A stretch of 42,151 nt of DNA from Pseudomonas sp. SLFW (GCF_009905615.1 NZ_JAAAKW010000033.1:1-42151); one strand, 5' to 3'; positions 24,621 to 40,547 are shown, counted from the first letter of the stretch. A program made the numbers and translations. The notes: generated from the sequence alone by a model not told the origin.

Positions 24621-26750
24621 TCAGCCTTGTTTTTTAACGAGAGCTTCGACGATATTCGACGGAGCTTCGGAGTATTTGGAGAATTCCATGGAGTAGCTTG
24701 CGCGACCCTGAGACATGGAACGAACGTCGGTCGCGTAACCGAACATTTCACCCAACGGAACCTCGGCGCGGATAACCTTGCCGGAAACCGTATCTTCCAT
24801 ACCTTGGATCATGCCGCGACGACGGTTCAGGTCACCCATCACGTCACCCATGTAGTCCTCAGGTGTTACAACTTCTACCTTCATGATCGGCTCAAGCACC
24901 ACACCGCCACCTTTGGAGGCAAGTTGCTTGGTCGCCATGGAGGCAGCCACCTTGAACGCCATCTCGTTGGAGTCGACGTCGTGGTAAGAACCGTCAAAGA
25001 CGGTAGCCTTCAGGCCGATGAGCGGATAGCCGGCAACAACACCGTTCTTCATCTGCTCTTCAATGCCTTTCTGGATGGCAGGAATGTATTCCTTAGGAAC
25101 AACACCACCAACCACTTCGTTTACGAATTGCAGACCTTCCTGACCTTCGTCAGCAGGTGCAAAACGGATCCAGCAGTGACCAAACTGGCCACGACCGCCG
25201 GACTGACGAACGAACTTGCCTTCGATCTCGCAGTTCTTAGTGATCTTCTCACGGTAAGAAACCTGCGGTTTACCGATGTTGGCTTCGACGTTGAACTCAC
25301 GGCGCATCCGGTCTACCAGGATGTCCAGGTGCAACTCACCCATGCCCGAGATGATCGTTTGACCAGTCTCTTCGTCGGTTTTGACGCGGAAAGAAGGGTC
25401 TTCCTGAGCGAGCTTGCTCAGAGCGATACCCATTTTTTCCTGGTCGTCTTTGGTCTTCGGCTCAACAGCAACCGAGATCACCGGCTCAGGGAAGTCCATA
25501 CGCTCAAGGATAATCGGCTTATCCAGTGCGCAAAGGGTTTCACCAGTGGTTACATCTTTCATGCCGATCAAGGCAGCGATGTCACCAGCCAGTACTTCCT
25601 TGATTTCTTCACGGGTGTTGGCATGCATCTGAACCATACGGCCCACACGCTCTTTCTTGCCTTTCACCGAGTTCAGAACCGAGTCACCGGAGTTCAGAGC
25701 ACCCGAGTAGACGCGCACGAAGGTGATCGAACCCACGAACGGGTCGGTCGCGATCTTGAACGCCAGAGCCGAGAACGGCTCGTTGTCGTCTGCATGACGC
25801 TCGTCGTGACGAATAGCCGGATCGTCCTTGTCCAGTTCCTTGTCGTCCGGGTTGATACCCTTGATCGCAGGAATCTCGACAGGTGCTGGCAGGTAGTCGA
25901 CGACGGCGTCCAGAACCAGCGGAACACCTTTGTTCTTGAACGAAGAACCGCAAACTGCCAGAACGATTTCACCGGCAATAGTACGCTGACGCAGAGCGGC
26001 CTTGATCTCTTCGAGAGTCAGCTCTTCGCCTTCCAGGTACTTGTTCATCAAGTCTTCATTGGCCTCGGCAGCCGCCTCAACCATGTTGCTGCGCCACTCT
26101 TCGGCCAACTCTTGCAGCTCGGCAGGGATAGCTTCGCGACGAGGAGTCATACCCTTGTCGGCGTCATCCCAGTAAACCGCTTCCATGGTCATCAGATCGA
26201 TCTGGCCCTGGAAGTTGTCTTCCGAACCGATTGCCAGCTGAATCGGCACCGGGGTGTGGCCCAGGCGCTTCTTGATCTGGTCGACGACGCGCAGGAAGTT
26301 TGCACCGGCGCGGTCCATCTTGTTGACATAAACAAGACGCGGGACGCCGTACTTGTTGGCTTGACGCCATACAGTTTCCGACTGTGGCTCAACACCCGAA
26401 GTACCACAGAACACAACGACCGCGCCGTCGAGTACGCGCAGCGAGCGCTCTACTTCGATGGTGAAGTCAACGTGGCCCGGGGTATCGATGATGTTGAAGC
26501 GATAGCGGTCTTTATGCTGCTTGACAGAACCCTGCCAGAAAGCAGTGGTGGCAGCAGAAGTAATGGTAATACCACGCTCCTGCTCCTGCACCATCCAGTC
26601 CATGGTCGCGGCGCCATCATGCACCTCGCCCATTTTGTGGTTCACGCCGGTGTAAAAAAGGACGCGCTCGGTGGTGGTGGTTTTACCAGCATCCACGTGA
26701 GCCACGATACCAATGTTACGGTAGCGGTTAATCGGAGTAGTACGAGCCAT
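24621..26750 (-). CDS. fusA: Elongation factor G
   Basis: EF-G is the GTPase that moves tRNAs and mRNA after peptide bond formation and recycles ribosomes with RRF. The 709 residues carry G1 AHVDAGKT (17-24), DTPGH (89-93) and NKMD (143-146), the domain II segment FVGSITFVRVYSG, and the domain IV/V sequences GGRGQFGHCWIRF and MFGYATDVRSMSQGRASY. It lies between rpsG and tuf in the str operon. Confidence 0.99.
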   Translation of the reverse strand: MARTTPINRYRNIGIVAHVDAGKTTTTERVLFYTGVNHKMGEVHDGAATMDWMVQEQERGITITSAATTAFWQGSVKQHKDRYRFNIIDTPGHVDFTIEVERSLRVLDGAVVVFCGTSGVEPQSETVWRQANKYGVPRLVYVNKMDRAGANFLRVVDQIKKRLGHTPVPIQLAIGSEDNFQGQIDLMTMEAVYWDDADKGMTPRREAIPAELQELAEEWRSNMVEAAAEANEDLMNKYLEGEELTLEEIKAALRQRTIAGEIVLAVCGSSFKNKGVPLVLDAVVDYLPAPVEIPAIKGINPDDKELDKDDPAIRHDERHADDNEPFSALAFKIATDPFVGSITFVRVYSGALNSGDSVLNSVKGKKERVGRMVQMHANTREEIKEVLAGDIAALIGMKDVTTGETLCALDKPIILERMDFPEPVISVAVEPKTKDDQEKMGIALSKLAQEDPSFRVKTDEETGQTIISGMGELHLDILVDRMRREFNVEANIGKPQVSYREKITKNCEIEGKFVRQSGGRGQFGHCWIRFAPADEGQEGLQFVNEVVGGVVPKEYIPAIQKGIEEQMKNGVVAGYPLIGLKATVFDGSYHDVDSNEMAFKVAASMATKQLASKGGGVVLEPIMKVEVVTPEDYMGDVMGDLNRRRGMIQGMEDTVSGKVIRAEVPLGEMFGYATDVRSMSQGRASYSMEFSKYSEAPSNIVEALVKKQG

Positions 26751-26780
26751 AAAGCCCTCGCAAAAATAGTGACGCTGAGA

Positions 26781-27254
26781 TTAGAAGCGGTAGTGCGAGA
26801 AAGCCTTGTTGGCTTCAGCCATACGGTGCACGTCTTCACGCTTCTTGACCGCAGCACCTTTGCCCTCGGCGGCGTCCAACAGTTCGCCAGCCAAACGCAG
26901 AGCCATAGACTTCTCACCGCGCTTGCGCGCGAAGTCTACCAGCCAACGCATTGCCAGAGCATTACGACGGGATGGACGAACTTCGACCGGAACCTGGTAA
27001 GTAGCACCACCAACGCGGCGCGACTTCACTTCGACCAGCGGAGCGATGGCGTCGAGTGCTTTTTCGAAGAGTTCCAGGGGATCGGTACCAGCCTTACGAG
27101 CCTTGACTGTGTCCAGGGCACCGTAAACGATACGTTCGGCAACGGCTTTTTTACCGCTTTCCATTACGTGGTTCATGAACTTGGCGAGAATCTGCGACCC
27201 GTACTTCGGATCGTCAAGAATCTCACGTTTTGCTGCTACGCGACGTCTTGGCAT
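26781..27254 (-). CDS. rpsG: 30S ribosomal protein S7
   Basis: S7 starts assembly of the 30S head and in E. coli represses the str operon by binding the rpsL-rpsG spacer. The 157-residue protein opens MPRRRVAAKREILDDPKYGS and contains KARKAGTDPLELFEKALD and RRVGGATYQVPVEVRPSRR. The 112-base spacer ahead of it is longer than most in these operons, which would suit an S7-binding site (inference). Confidence 0.99.
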   Translation of the reverse strand: MPRRRVAAKREILDDPKYGSQILAKFMNHVMESGKKAVAERIVYGALDTVKARKAGTDPLELFEKALDAIAPLVEVKSRRVGGATYQVPVEVRPSRRNALAMRWLVDFARKRGEKSMALRLAGELLDAAEGKGAAVKKREDVHRMAEANKAFSHYRF

Positions 27255-27366
27255 GATAAGCCCTCAAACGGTCTTCAGGTTCGCTCGGGACAGCGCAGGA
27301 AATGCATCGCCCGACCTTACTCTTATCGACACAATAAAATTTATGAACAACTGCAAGACGGCCGAA

Positions 27367-27738
27367 TTACTTCGGACGCTTGGTACCGTATTTCGAACGA
27401 CCCTGGTTACGACCCTTAACACCGGAGGTATCCAACGAACCGCGAACGGTGTGGTAACGAACACCTGGCAAGTCTTTTACACGGCCGCCACGAATCAGGA
27501 CGACGCTGTGCTCTTGCAGGTTGTGGCCTTCACCACCGATGTACGAGGAAACCTCGAAACCGTTGGTCAGACGCACACGGCATACTTTACGCAGTGCCGA
27601 GTTAGGTTTTTTCGGCGTAGTGGTGTACACGCGAGTGCACACGCCACGACGTTGCGGGCAGTTCTGCAGCGCAGGCACGTCGGATTTCTCGACGATACGC
27701 TTACGCGGCTGACGTACCAGCTGGTTGATAGTTGCCAT
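27367..27738 (-). CDS. rpsL: 30S ribosomal protein S12
   Basis: S12 is part of the decoding centre. The 123 residues include [39 protein letters not shown] and [14 protein letters not shown]43 and K88, where streptomycin resistance changes usually occur, are both wild type. It is the first gene of the str operon, with a promoter at 27830-27858. Confidence 0.99.
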
Positions 27739-27829
27739 CTACTAGCTCCACTGTTGTCTTGCGACGCTATTGTCTTACAAGAAAAGCAAAATGGCAGGAC
27801 ATTCGTCCCGCCAGATTTAGGGGTACAAG

Positions 27830-27858
27830 AGTCTAAAGACGATCCTTCCCCCAGTCAA
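27830..27858 (-). promoter_or_regulatory. str operon promoter ahead of rpsL
   Basis: Minus-strand boxes TTGACT (27858-27853) and TAGACT (27835-27830) are spaced 17 bases apart. The transcript would start near 27823, giving a leader of about 85 bases. The leader contains GGCGGGACGAATGTCCTGCC, which can fold into a hairpin. Confidence 0.82.
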
Positions 27859-27883
27859 GACAAAGCCCCGACCTCATGACCAC

Positions 27884-27919
27884 CCGCCCTCACAGCAACA
27901 GCCTGTCAGTGATGGGCGG
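27884..27919 (-). other. Long hairpin after rpoC without a U-tract
   Basis: CCGCCC (27884-27889) pairs with GGGCGG (27914-27919), with a further TCAC/GTGA pair inside. No run of T follows on the minus strand, so this is not a standard intrinsic terminator. It may slow transcription or protect the rpoBC mRNA end; some read-through into the str operon is likely. Confidence 0.55.
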
Positions 27920-27942
27920 ACATGAAAATCAGGGCCCTACTC

Positions 27943-32142
<4,200 letters not shown>

Positions 32143-32205
32143 GGCCTTTCCTCCTGGCGGAGCAGAGAGTGGTCATACCGACCCACTCTCGATTCGCGTC
32201 ACGTG

Positions 32206-36279
<4,074 letters not shown>

Positions 36280-36499
36280 CAGCGTTCCCCAGCTTGGTCA
36301 CCTGCTTGTTTGGCCTCCCCCGACGGGAGCGACCAGAAAATCGTGCAAACCCCATGGTTTGCGCCACCGTTCGAGGTGGTTGAAGCACGTTAGTGGCGCC
36401 GATCTGATCGGATGCCAATAACGGAAAAAGGCCGGTGGCAGAAGCCACCAGCCATCAGCCTTCCGCTCAACGCTTGGGCTGGAGACGCAAGGTCGATGC
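36280..36499 (-). promoter_or_regulatory. rplL-rpoB intercistronic region with hairpins
   Basis: This 220-base spacer has no gene. Besides the attenuator near rplL (listed separately) it holds GCAAACC/GGTTTGC around CCAT (about 36344-36361) and CCACC/GGTGG (about 36363-36378). In E. coli the same spacer holds an attenuator and an RNase III site that set the ratio of L7/L12 to RNA polymerase; the layout here suggests a similar role. Confidence 0.65.
36425..36453 (-). terminator. Attenuator after rplL
   Basis: On the minus-strand RNA a ten-pair stem with one G-U pair (GGCUGGUGGC with GCCACCGGCC) and a UUCU loop is followed by UUUUUCC. The plus-strand arms are 36430-36439 and 36444-36453, with the A-run at 36425-36429. 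It looks like an intrinsic terminator, but no new promoter of quality was seen before rpoB, so it must be leaky: a partial terminator. Confidence 0.8.
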
Positions 36500-36865
36500 T
36501 TACTTCAGCTCGACTTTAGCGCCTGCTTCTTCCAGAGTTGCTTTGGCTTTGTCAGCAGCGTCTTTTGCTACTGCTTCCAGAACAATGGCTGGAGCGCCGT
36601 CAACTACTGCCTTGGCTTCTTTCAGGCCCAGACCGGTCAGCTCACGGACAGCTTTAATGACGTTGACTTTCTTCTCGCCAGCTTCGGTCAGCATGACGTT
36701 GAATTCGGTTTGCTCTTCAACAACAGCGGCAGCAGCAGCTGGACCAGCCGATGCAGCAGCAGCGCTAACGCCGAATTTTTCTTCAAAAGCTTTGATCAGC
36801 TCAACAACCTGCAGAACGGACATTTCAGCTACGGCGTTGAGGATATCGTCTTGAGAGATAGACAT
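36500..36865 (-). CDS. rplL: 50S ribosomal protein L7/L12
   Basis: L7/L12 forms the flexible stalk dimers that recruit translational GTPases. The 121 residues show the N-terminal dimer domain (SISQDDILNAVAEMSVLQVV), an Ala-rich hinge (AAAASAGPAAAAAVVEEQ), and the C-terminal domain (KKVNVIKAVRELTGLGLKEA). It is present at multiple copies per ribosome, and the attenuator after it keeps its output above rpoBC. Confidence 0.99.
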   Translation of the reverse strand: MSISQDDILNAVAEMSVLQVVELIKAFEEKFGVSAAAASAGPAAAAAVVEEQTEFNVMLTEAGEKKVNVIKAVRELTGLGLKEAKAVVDGAPAIVLEAVAKDAADKAKATLEEAGAKVELK

Positions 36866-36943
36866 GACTCTAATTCCTGAATTGTGTGAGGGCCTAAGCG
36901 GCCTTCGAAATAAACAAAAATACGCGAGAGAGAGTGCGAGCCC

Positions 36944-37444
36944 TTAGGCTGCTGCAGCTTCTTTCTGTTCGCGAACTGCCGCCAGAGTACGAGCCAATTT
37001 GCTGGTAGCGCCTTGAATCACGCTCATCAGCTGAGAAATTGCTTCGTTACGGGTCGGCAAGGTTGCCAGTACGTCGATCTGATTAGCTGCGAGGAACTTG
37101 CCCTCAAACGCAGCTGCCTTGATCTCGAACTTGTCCTGACCTTTGGCGAACTCTTTGAACAAACGGGCAGCAGCGCCTGGGTGTTCGTTGGAGAAAGCGA
37201 TCAAGGTCGGGCCAGTGAACGCGTCGTTGAGGACACTGTATTCAGTGTCAGCAACAGCGCGCTTGAGCAGGGTGTTACGTACAACACGTACGTATACGCC
37301 AGCTTCACGAGCCTCTTTACGGAGTCCGGTCATCGCGCCTACTGTCACGCCACGGGCATCAGCCACGACAGCAGACAGAGCGACTTTGGCAGCCTCGTTG
37401 ACTTCAGCGACGATGGCCTTCTTGTCTTCGAGTTTAATTGCCAC
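36944..37444 (-). CDS. rplJ: 50S ribosomal protein L10
   Basis: L10 anchors the L7/L12 dimers to 23S rRNA. The 166 residues include MAIKLEDKKAIVAEVNEAAK, VADARGVTVGAMTGLRKEAR and RVVRNTLLKRAVADTEYS, with the stalk-binding helix at the Ala-rich C-terminus. The L10-L7/L12 complex represses its own mRNA in E. coli, and a leader of 199 bases with a fitting stem precedes the gene here. Confidence 0.99.
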   Translation of the reverse strand: MAIKLEDKKAIVAEVNEAAKVALSAVVADARGVTVGAMTGLRKEAREAGVYVRVVRNTLLKRAVADTEYSVLNDAFTGPTLIAFSNEHPGAAARLFKEFAKGQDKFEIKAAAFEGKFLAANQIDVLATLPTRNEAISQLMSVIQGATSKLARTLAAVREQKEAAAA

Positions 37445-37643
37445 GGGTTTAACTCCTGCTTGTTACCGTTTCATCTGGCCGGAGCCGGATGTCGTTTTGG
37501 TGTCTGATTCGGTAAGGAACCGGGAGCACCATCTGCGTAGGCTTGTGGTTTAAGACTTGCGTCGCCTACGGTCTTGGATAGCCCCCGCCAGGCAGGGACC
37601 CCAATTTTTTTGCTAAGGCGCAGTTTCCTGCACCTTGGCGGTC
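37445..37643 (-). ncRNA. rplJ leader RNA, L10-leader-like
   Basis: The 199-base spacer between rplA and rplJ has no gene but strong RNA structure. CGTAGGC/GCCTACG (37536-37542 and 37564-37570) encloses the purine-rich GACGCAAGTCTTAAACC loop region, reminiscent of L10 leader elements. A nine-pair stem with a GAAA tetraloop lies at 37615-37636. A third stem, CGGT/ACCG, lies closer to rplJ. The likely role is translational autoregulation of rplJL by L10-L7/L12. The assignment is by position and structure, not by a model search. Confidence 0.55.
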
Positions 37644-38339
37644 TTACGCGTTCAACGAACCTTGATCGATGACCAAACCTGGGCCCATAGTGGTGCTCAG
37701 GGTAACGCGCTTGACATAGACACCTTTCGAGGAAGCTGGCTTGATACGCTTCAGGTCTGCGATCAGTGCTTCAACGTTCTCACGCAGCTTGTCCGCATCA
37801 AAGCCGACTTTGCCAACGGAGGTGTGGATGATGCCGTTTTTGTCAGTGCGATAACGAACCTGACCCGCCTTGGCGTTTTTAACCGCAGTGGCGACATCTG
37901 GAGTTACAGTACCAACTTTCGGGTTAGGCATCAGACCACGTGGACCGAGGATCTGACCCAACTGACCTACAACACGCATTGCATCCGGGGAGGCAATCAC
38001 GACGTCATAGTTCAGGTCGCCGCCTTTCATTTCAGCAGCCAAATCGTCCATACCAACGCGATCAGCGCCCGCTGCCAGCGCAGCTTCAGCCGCTGGACCC
38101 TGGGTGAACACTGCTACACGAACGGTCTTGCCAGTGCCGTGTGGCAGCACAGTAGCGCTACGAACAACCTGGTCAGATTTACGTGGGTCAACACCGAGGT
38201 TTACAGCAACGTCAACGGACTCGCTGAATTTTACGGTGGACAGTTCGGTCAGCAGAGCTGCCGCGTCGTTGAAGCTATAGGACTTGCCAGCTTCAACTTT
38301 CGAAGCGATTGCCTTTTGGCGTTTGGTCAGCTTAGCCAT
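37644..38339 (-). CDS. rplA: 50S ribosomal protein L1
   Basis: L1 forms the mobile stalk that escorts deacylated tRNA from the E site and in E. coli represses its own L11 operon. The 231 residues include VDVAVNLGVDPRKSDQVVR, LPHGTGKTVRVAVFTQG and GPRGLMPNPKVGTVTPDVA. The ATG overlaps the rplK stop by one base (TAATG). Confidence 0.99.
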   Translation of the reverse strand: MAKLTKRQKAIASKVEAGKSYSFNDAAALLTELSTVKFSESVDVAVNLGVDPRKSDQVVRSATVLPHGTGKTVRVAVFTQGPAAEAALAAGADRVGMDDLAAEMKGGDLNYDVVIASPDAMRVVGQLGQILGPRGLMPNPKVGTVTPDVATAVKNAKAGQVRYRTDKNGIIHTSVGKVGFDADKLRENVEALIADLKRIKPASSKGVYVKRVTLSTTMGPGLVIDQGSLNA

Positions 38340-38770
38340 TACACACCCTCCACGTTAAGGCCCATGCTACGAGCAGAACCGGCGATAGTGCGCACGGCTG
38401 CTTCCATGTCAGCAGCAGTCAGATCCGCGTTTTTAGCTTTCGCGATATCTTCCAGCTGAGCACGGGTAACAGTGCCAACTTTGACGGTGTTCGGGCGAGC
38501 CGAACCGCTGGTCAGACCAGCTGCTTTTTTCAGCAGAACCGAAGCAGGTGTGCTTTTGGTTTCGAAAGTGAAGCTACGGTCGCTGTATACAGTGATGATC
38601 ACTGGAGTCGGCAGACCTGGCTCAAGACCCTGAGTACGGGCGTTGAAGGCCTTGCAGAATTCCATGATGTTCACACCGTGCTGACCCAGAGCAGGACCAA
38701 CAGGTGGGCTTGGGTTAGCCTGAGCGGCTTTCACTTGAAGCTTGATGTAAGCGGTAATCTTCTTGGCCAT
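38339..38770 (-). CDS. rplK: 50S ribosomal protein L11
   Basis: L11 binds the GTPase-associated region of 23S rRNA and is needed for RelA activation. The 143 residues start MAKKITAYIKLQVKAAQANP at 38770 with TGGAG eight bases upstream; the four extra codons to 38782 have no support. The Pro-rich PSPPVGPALGQHGVNIMEFC and the C-terminal RNA-binding part (SARSMGLNVEGV) are clear. It follows a terminator after nusG, yet no clear promoter was found ahead of it. Confidence 0.98.
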   Translation of the reverse strand: MAKKITAYIKLQVKAAQANPSPPVGPALGQHGVNIMEFCKAFNARTQGLEPGLPTPVIITVYSDRSFTFETKSTPASVLLKKAAGLTSGSARPNTVKVGTVTRAQLEDIAKAKNADLTAADMEAAVRTIAGSARSMGLNVEGV

Positions 38771-38837
38771 GAGGCACTCCAATTACGGGTTCAAACGCCT
38801 CGAAAGGCTCCCCGGTTACTTGCGCGTTTATCCCAGT

Positions 38838-38870
38838 GACGACAAAACCCCACAGCCCAAGGCTGCGGGG
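38838..38870 (-). terminator. Terminator between nusG and rplK
   Basis: On the minus-strand RNA CCCCGCAGCC pairs with GGCUGUGGGG (one G-U pair) around a three-base loop, followed by UUUUGUCGUC. Arms are 38848-38857 and 38861-38870. It ends the secE-nusG transcript about 20 bases after the nusG stop. Confidence 0.85.
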
Positions 38871-38889
38871 TATGGGATTTCCAGCTCAG

Positions 38890-39423
38890 CTATGCCTTTT
38901 CGACCTGGCTGAACTCGAGCTCCACCGGAGTGGAGCGACCGAAAATGAGCACAGCCACGTGGATCCGGCTCTTTTCGTAGTTAACTTCTTCAACCGTACC
39001 ATTGAAGTCCGCGAACGGACCGTCGGTCACGCGAACAACTTCACCCGGCTCAAACAGAGTCTTCGGCTTAGGCTTGTCGCTGCCATCGGCCACACGACGC
39101 AGTATCGCTTCGGCTTCTTTATCGGTAATTGGGGCTGGCTTATCAGCCGTCCCACCAATGAAGCCCATGACACGCGGAGTATCCTTGACCAAGTGCCAAG
39201 TACCCTCATTCATGTCCATCTGAACAAGCACATAACCAGGGAAGAATTTACGTTCGCTTTTGCGCTTCTGGCCGTTACGCATCTCTACCACTTCTTCAGT
39301 AGGGACCAGAATCTCGCCAAAACCATCTTCCATGCCTGCCAGCTTTACACGCTCGACCAGAGAGCGCATAACATGCTTCTCGTAACCCGAGTAGGCATGC
39401 ACTACGTACCAACGCTTAGCCAC
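38890..39423 (-). CDS. nusG: Transcription elongation/antitermination factor NusG
   Basis: NusG binds RNA polymerase to suppress pausing and couples it to the leading ribosome through S10. The 177 residues contain the N-terminal NGN domain (KRWYVVHAYSGYEKHVMRSL, FFPGYVLVQMDMNEGTWHLV, RVMGFIGG) and the C-terminal KOW domain (EPGEVVRVTDGPFADFNGTV). The gene lies nine bases after secE. Confidence 0.99.
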   Translation of the reverse strand: MAKRWYVVHAYSGYEKHVMRSLVERVKLAGMEDGFGEILVPTEEVVEMRNGQKRKSERKFFPGYVLVQMDMNEGTWHLVKDTPRVMGFIGGTADKPAPITDKEAEAILRRVADGSDKPKPKTLFEPGEVVRVTDGPFADFNGTVEEVNYEKSRIHVAVLIFGRSTPVELEFSQVEKA

Positions 39424-39432
39424 GGGACACCC

Positions 39433-39801
39433 TTAGCCGACGATCAAGGAAACAAGCCAGCCGAGCAGGGAGTCGAGCCCCCACAACAGCAGCGCCATAA
39501 CCAAAACCACAGCCACCACGATTAGGGTAGTCTGAGTGGTTTCTTGACGAGTAGGCCATACGACTTTACGAATCTCTGCGCGAGCTTCCTTGGCCAACAC
39601 GAAGAAAGCTTTGCCCTTACCCGTCTGCAGCCCTACATAAGCAGCAGCAGCAGCAATTACGAGCAGAGCGAGCACGCGATACAGGATTGGCTGCGCCGAG
39701 TAGTATTGATTTCCGACGACACCCACAACGACCAAAAGGACTACGACGAGCCACTTTACGAGATCAAAACGGGAGTCTTGGGCTTCAGCCTTTGGATTCA
39801 T
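39433..39801 (-). CDS. secE: Preprotein translocase subunit SecE
   Basis: SecE clamps the SecY channel. The 122-residue protein has three membrane helices, as in other gammaproteobacteria: two near the N-terminus (KWLVVVLLVVVGVVGNQYY and RVLALLVIAAAAAYVGLQ) and the essential third at the C-terminus (TTLIVVAVVLVMALLLWGLD), preceded by the conserved amphipathic EARAEIRKVVWPTRQET. It lies 46 bases after tRNA-Trp and ahead of nusG. Confidence 0.98.
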   Translation of the reverse strand: MNPKAEAQDSRFDLVKWLVVVLLVVVGVVGNQYYSAQPILYRVLALLVIAAAAAYVGLQTGKGKAFFVLAKEARAEIRKVVWPTRQETTQTTLIVVAVVLVMALLLWGLDSLLGWLVSLIVG

Positions 39802-39847
39802 CTACTAAAATCCTGTGAAAAGAAAGCCAGACACGTTGAACCGAATC

Positions 39848-39923
39848 TGGCAGGTCAGGAGGGAATCGAACCCCCAACCTACGGTTTTGGAGACCGTCGC
39901 TCTGCCAATTGAGCTACTGACCT
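39848..39923 (-). tRNA. tRNA-Trp (CCA anticodon)
   Basis: A 76-base cloverleaf starting AGGTCAGTAGCTCAATTGG, with anticodon loop CTCCAAA (anticodon CCA), T-arm GGGGGTTCGATTCCC and an encoded CCA end. A promoter at 39945-39973 lies just upstream, and secE follows 46 bases downstream, so the tRNA is cut from the secE-nusG message. Confidence 0.98.
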
Positions 39924-39944
39924 AAAAGCAAAATCAGGCCGACC

Positions 39945-39973
39945 ATTATGCGGACCTGACAAGAAGATTTCAA
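39945..39973 (-). promoter_or_regulatory. Promoter for tRNA-Trp, secE and nusG
   Basis: Minus-strand TTGAAA (39973-39968) and CATAAT (39950-39945) are spaced 17 bases apart. The transcript start would be close to 39938, about 15 bases ahead of tRNA-Trp. It lies downstream of the terminator of the tRNA-Thr transcript, so this unit is independent. Confidence 0.75.
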
Positions 39974-40064
39974 CAGCTATTCGACGAACCTTTTTGACCC
40001 ATCAAACAACCGCAGGCCTTCACCTGCCACCTGAACACAACGAAACCAGGCGACTCGCGACACC

Positions 40065-40097
40065 TAAAACAAAGGCAGATACTTTCATATCTGCCTT
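40065..40097 (-). terminator. Terminator after tRNA-Thr
   Basis: A perfect ten-pair stem, AAGGCAGATA (40072-40081) with TATCTGCCTT (40088-40097), and a six-base loop are followed on the minus strand by TGTTTTAGG. It ends the tRNA-Tyr-Gly-Thr transcript at the point where P. aeruginosa continues into tufB. Confidence 0.85.
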
Positions 40098-40102
40098 AGT
40101 AA

Positions 40103-40178
40103 TGGAGCTCTTGAGCGGATTTGAACCGCTGACCTCACCCTTACCAAGGGTGTGCTCTACCAACTGAGCTACAAGAGC
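40103..40178 (-). tRNA. tRNA-Thr (GGT anticodon)
   Basis: A 76-base cloverleaf starting GCTCTTGTAGCTCAGTTGG, with anticodon loop CTTGGTAA (anticodon GGT) and T-arm AGCGGTTCAAATCCGCT. The CCA end is encoded. It is the last tRNA of the Tyr-Gly-Thr cluster, 27 bases after tRNA-Gly. Confidence 0.98.
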
Positions 40179-40205
40179 AAAACACGTTGCACAACCAACA
40201 AAACC

Positions 40206-40279
<74 letters not shown>

Positions 40280-40302
40280 TGAGCTTGCTGCTTACGCTCA
40301 AA

Positions 40303-40389
<87 letters not shown>

Positions 40390-40402
40390 TAAGCGAGCCG
40401 AC

Positions 40403-40430
40403 ATTCTATATGATGCCGACCTTCTGTCAA
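40403..40430 (-). promoter_or_regulatory. Proximal promoter of the tRNA-Tyr-Gly-Thr cluster
   Basis: Minus-strand consensus TTGACA (40430-40425) and TAGAAT (40408-40403) with a 16-base spacer, followed by a GC-rich discriminator (GTCGGCTCG), as expected for a stable RNA promoter under stringent control. The start would be 5-10 bases ahead of tRNA-Tyr. Confidence 0.85.
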
Positions 40431-40518
40431 CCTTTTTCTCAATAAAATCTTGAGGTTACAAACGTTGACTCAAGCTTCGCGTGCATTCCAACTTGTCTTG
40501 CACTGCGAAGCGGGCGCC

Positions 40519-40547
40519 ATTCTATGCAAACTATTCTGTAGTTGCAA
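40519..40547 (-). promoter_or_regulatory. Upstream candidate promoter of the tRNA cluster
   Basis: Minus-strand TTGCAA (40547-40542) and TAGAAT (40524-40519) with a 17-base spacer, followed by GGCGCCCGC. It overlaps the end of the preceding small gene (stop at 40531). The same -10 and a similar GC-rich discriminator occur in the proximal promoter, so the cluster may have tandem promoters. Confidence 0.6.

Noticed and set aside
24627..27419. A 930-codon open frame on the plus strand opposite fusA-rpsG-rpsL, and similar long ones opposite tuf, rpoB and rpoC
   Set aside because: These frames are in codon register with the real genes. Stops there would need TTA, CTA or TCA codons in the sense gene, which highly expressed genes avoid, so the antisense frame stays open by codon bias. 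The antisense proteins have no family likeness.
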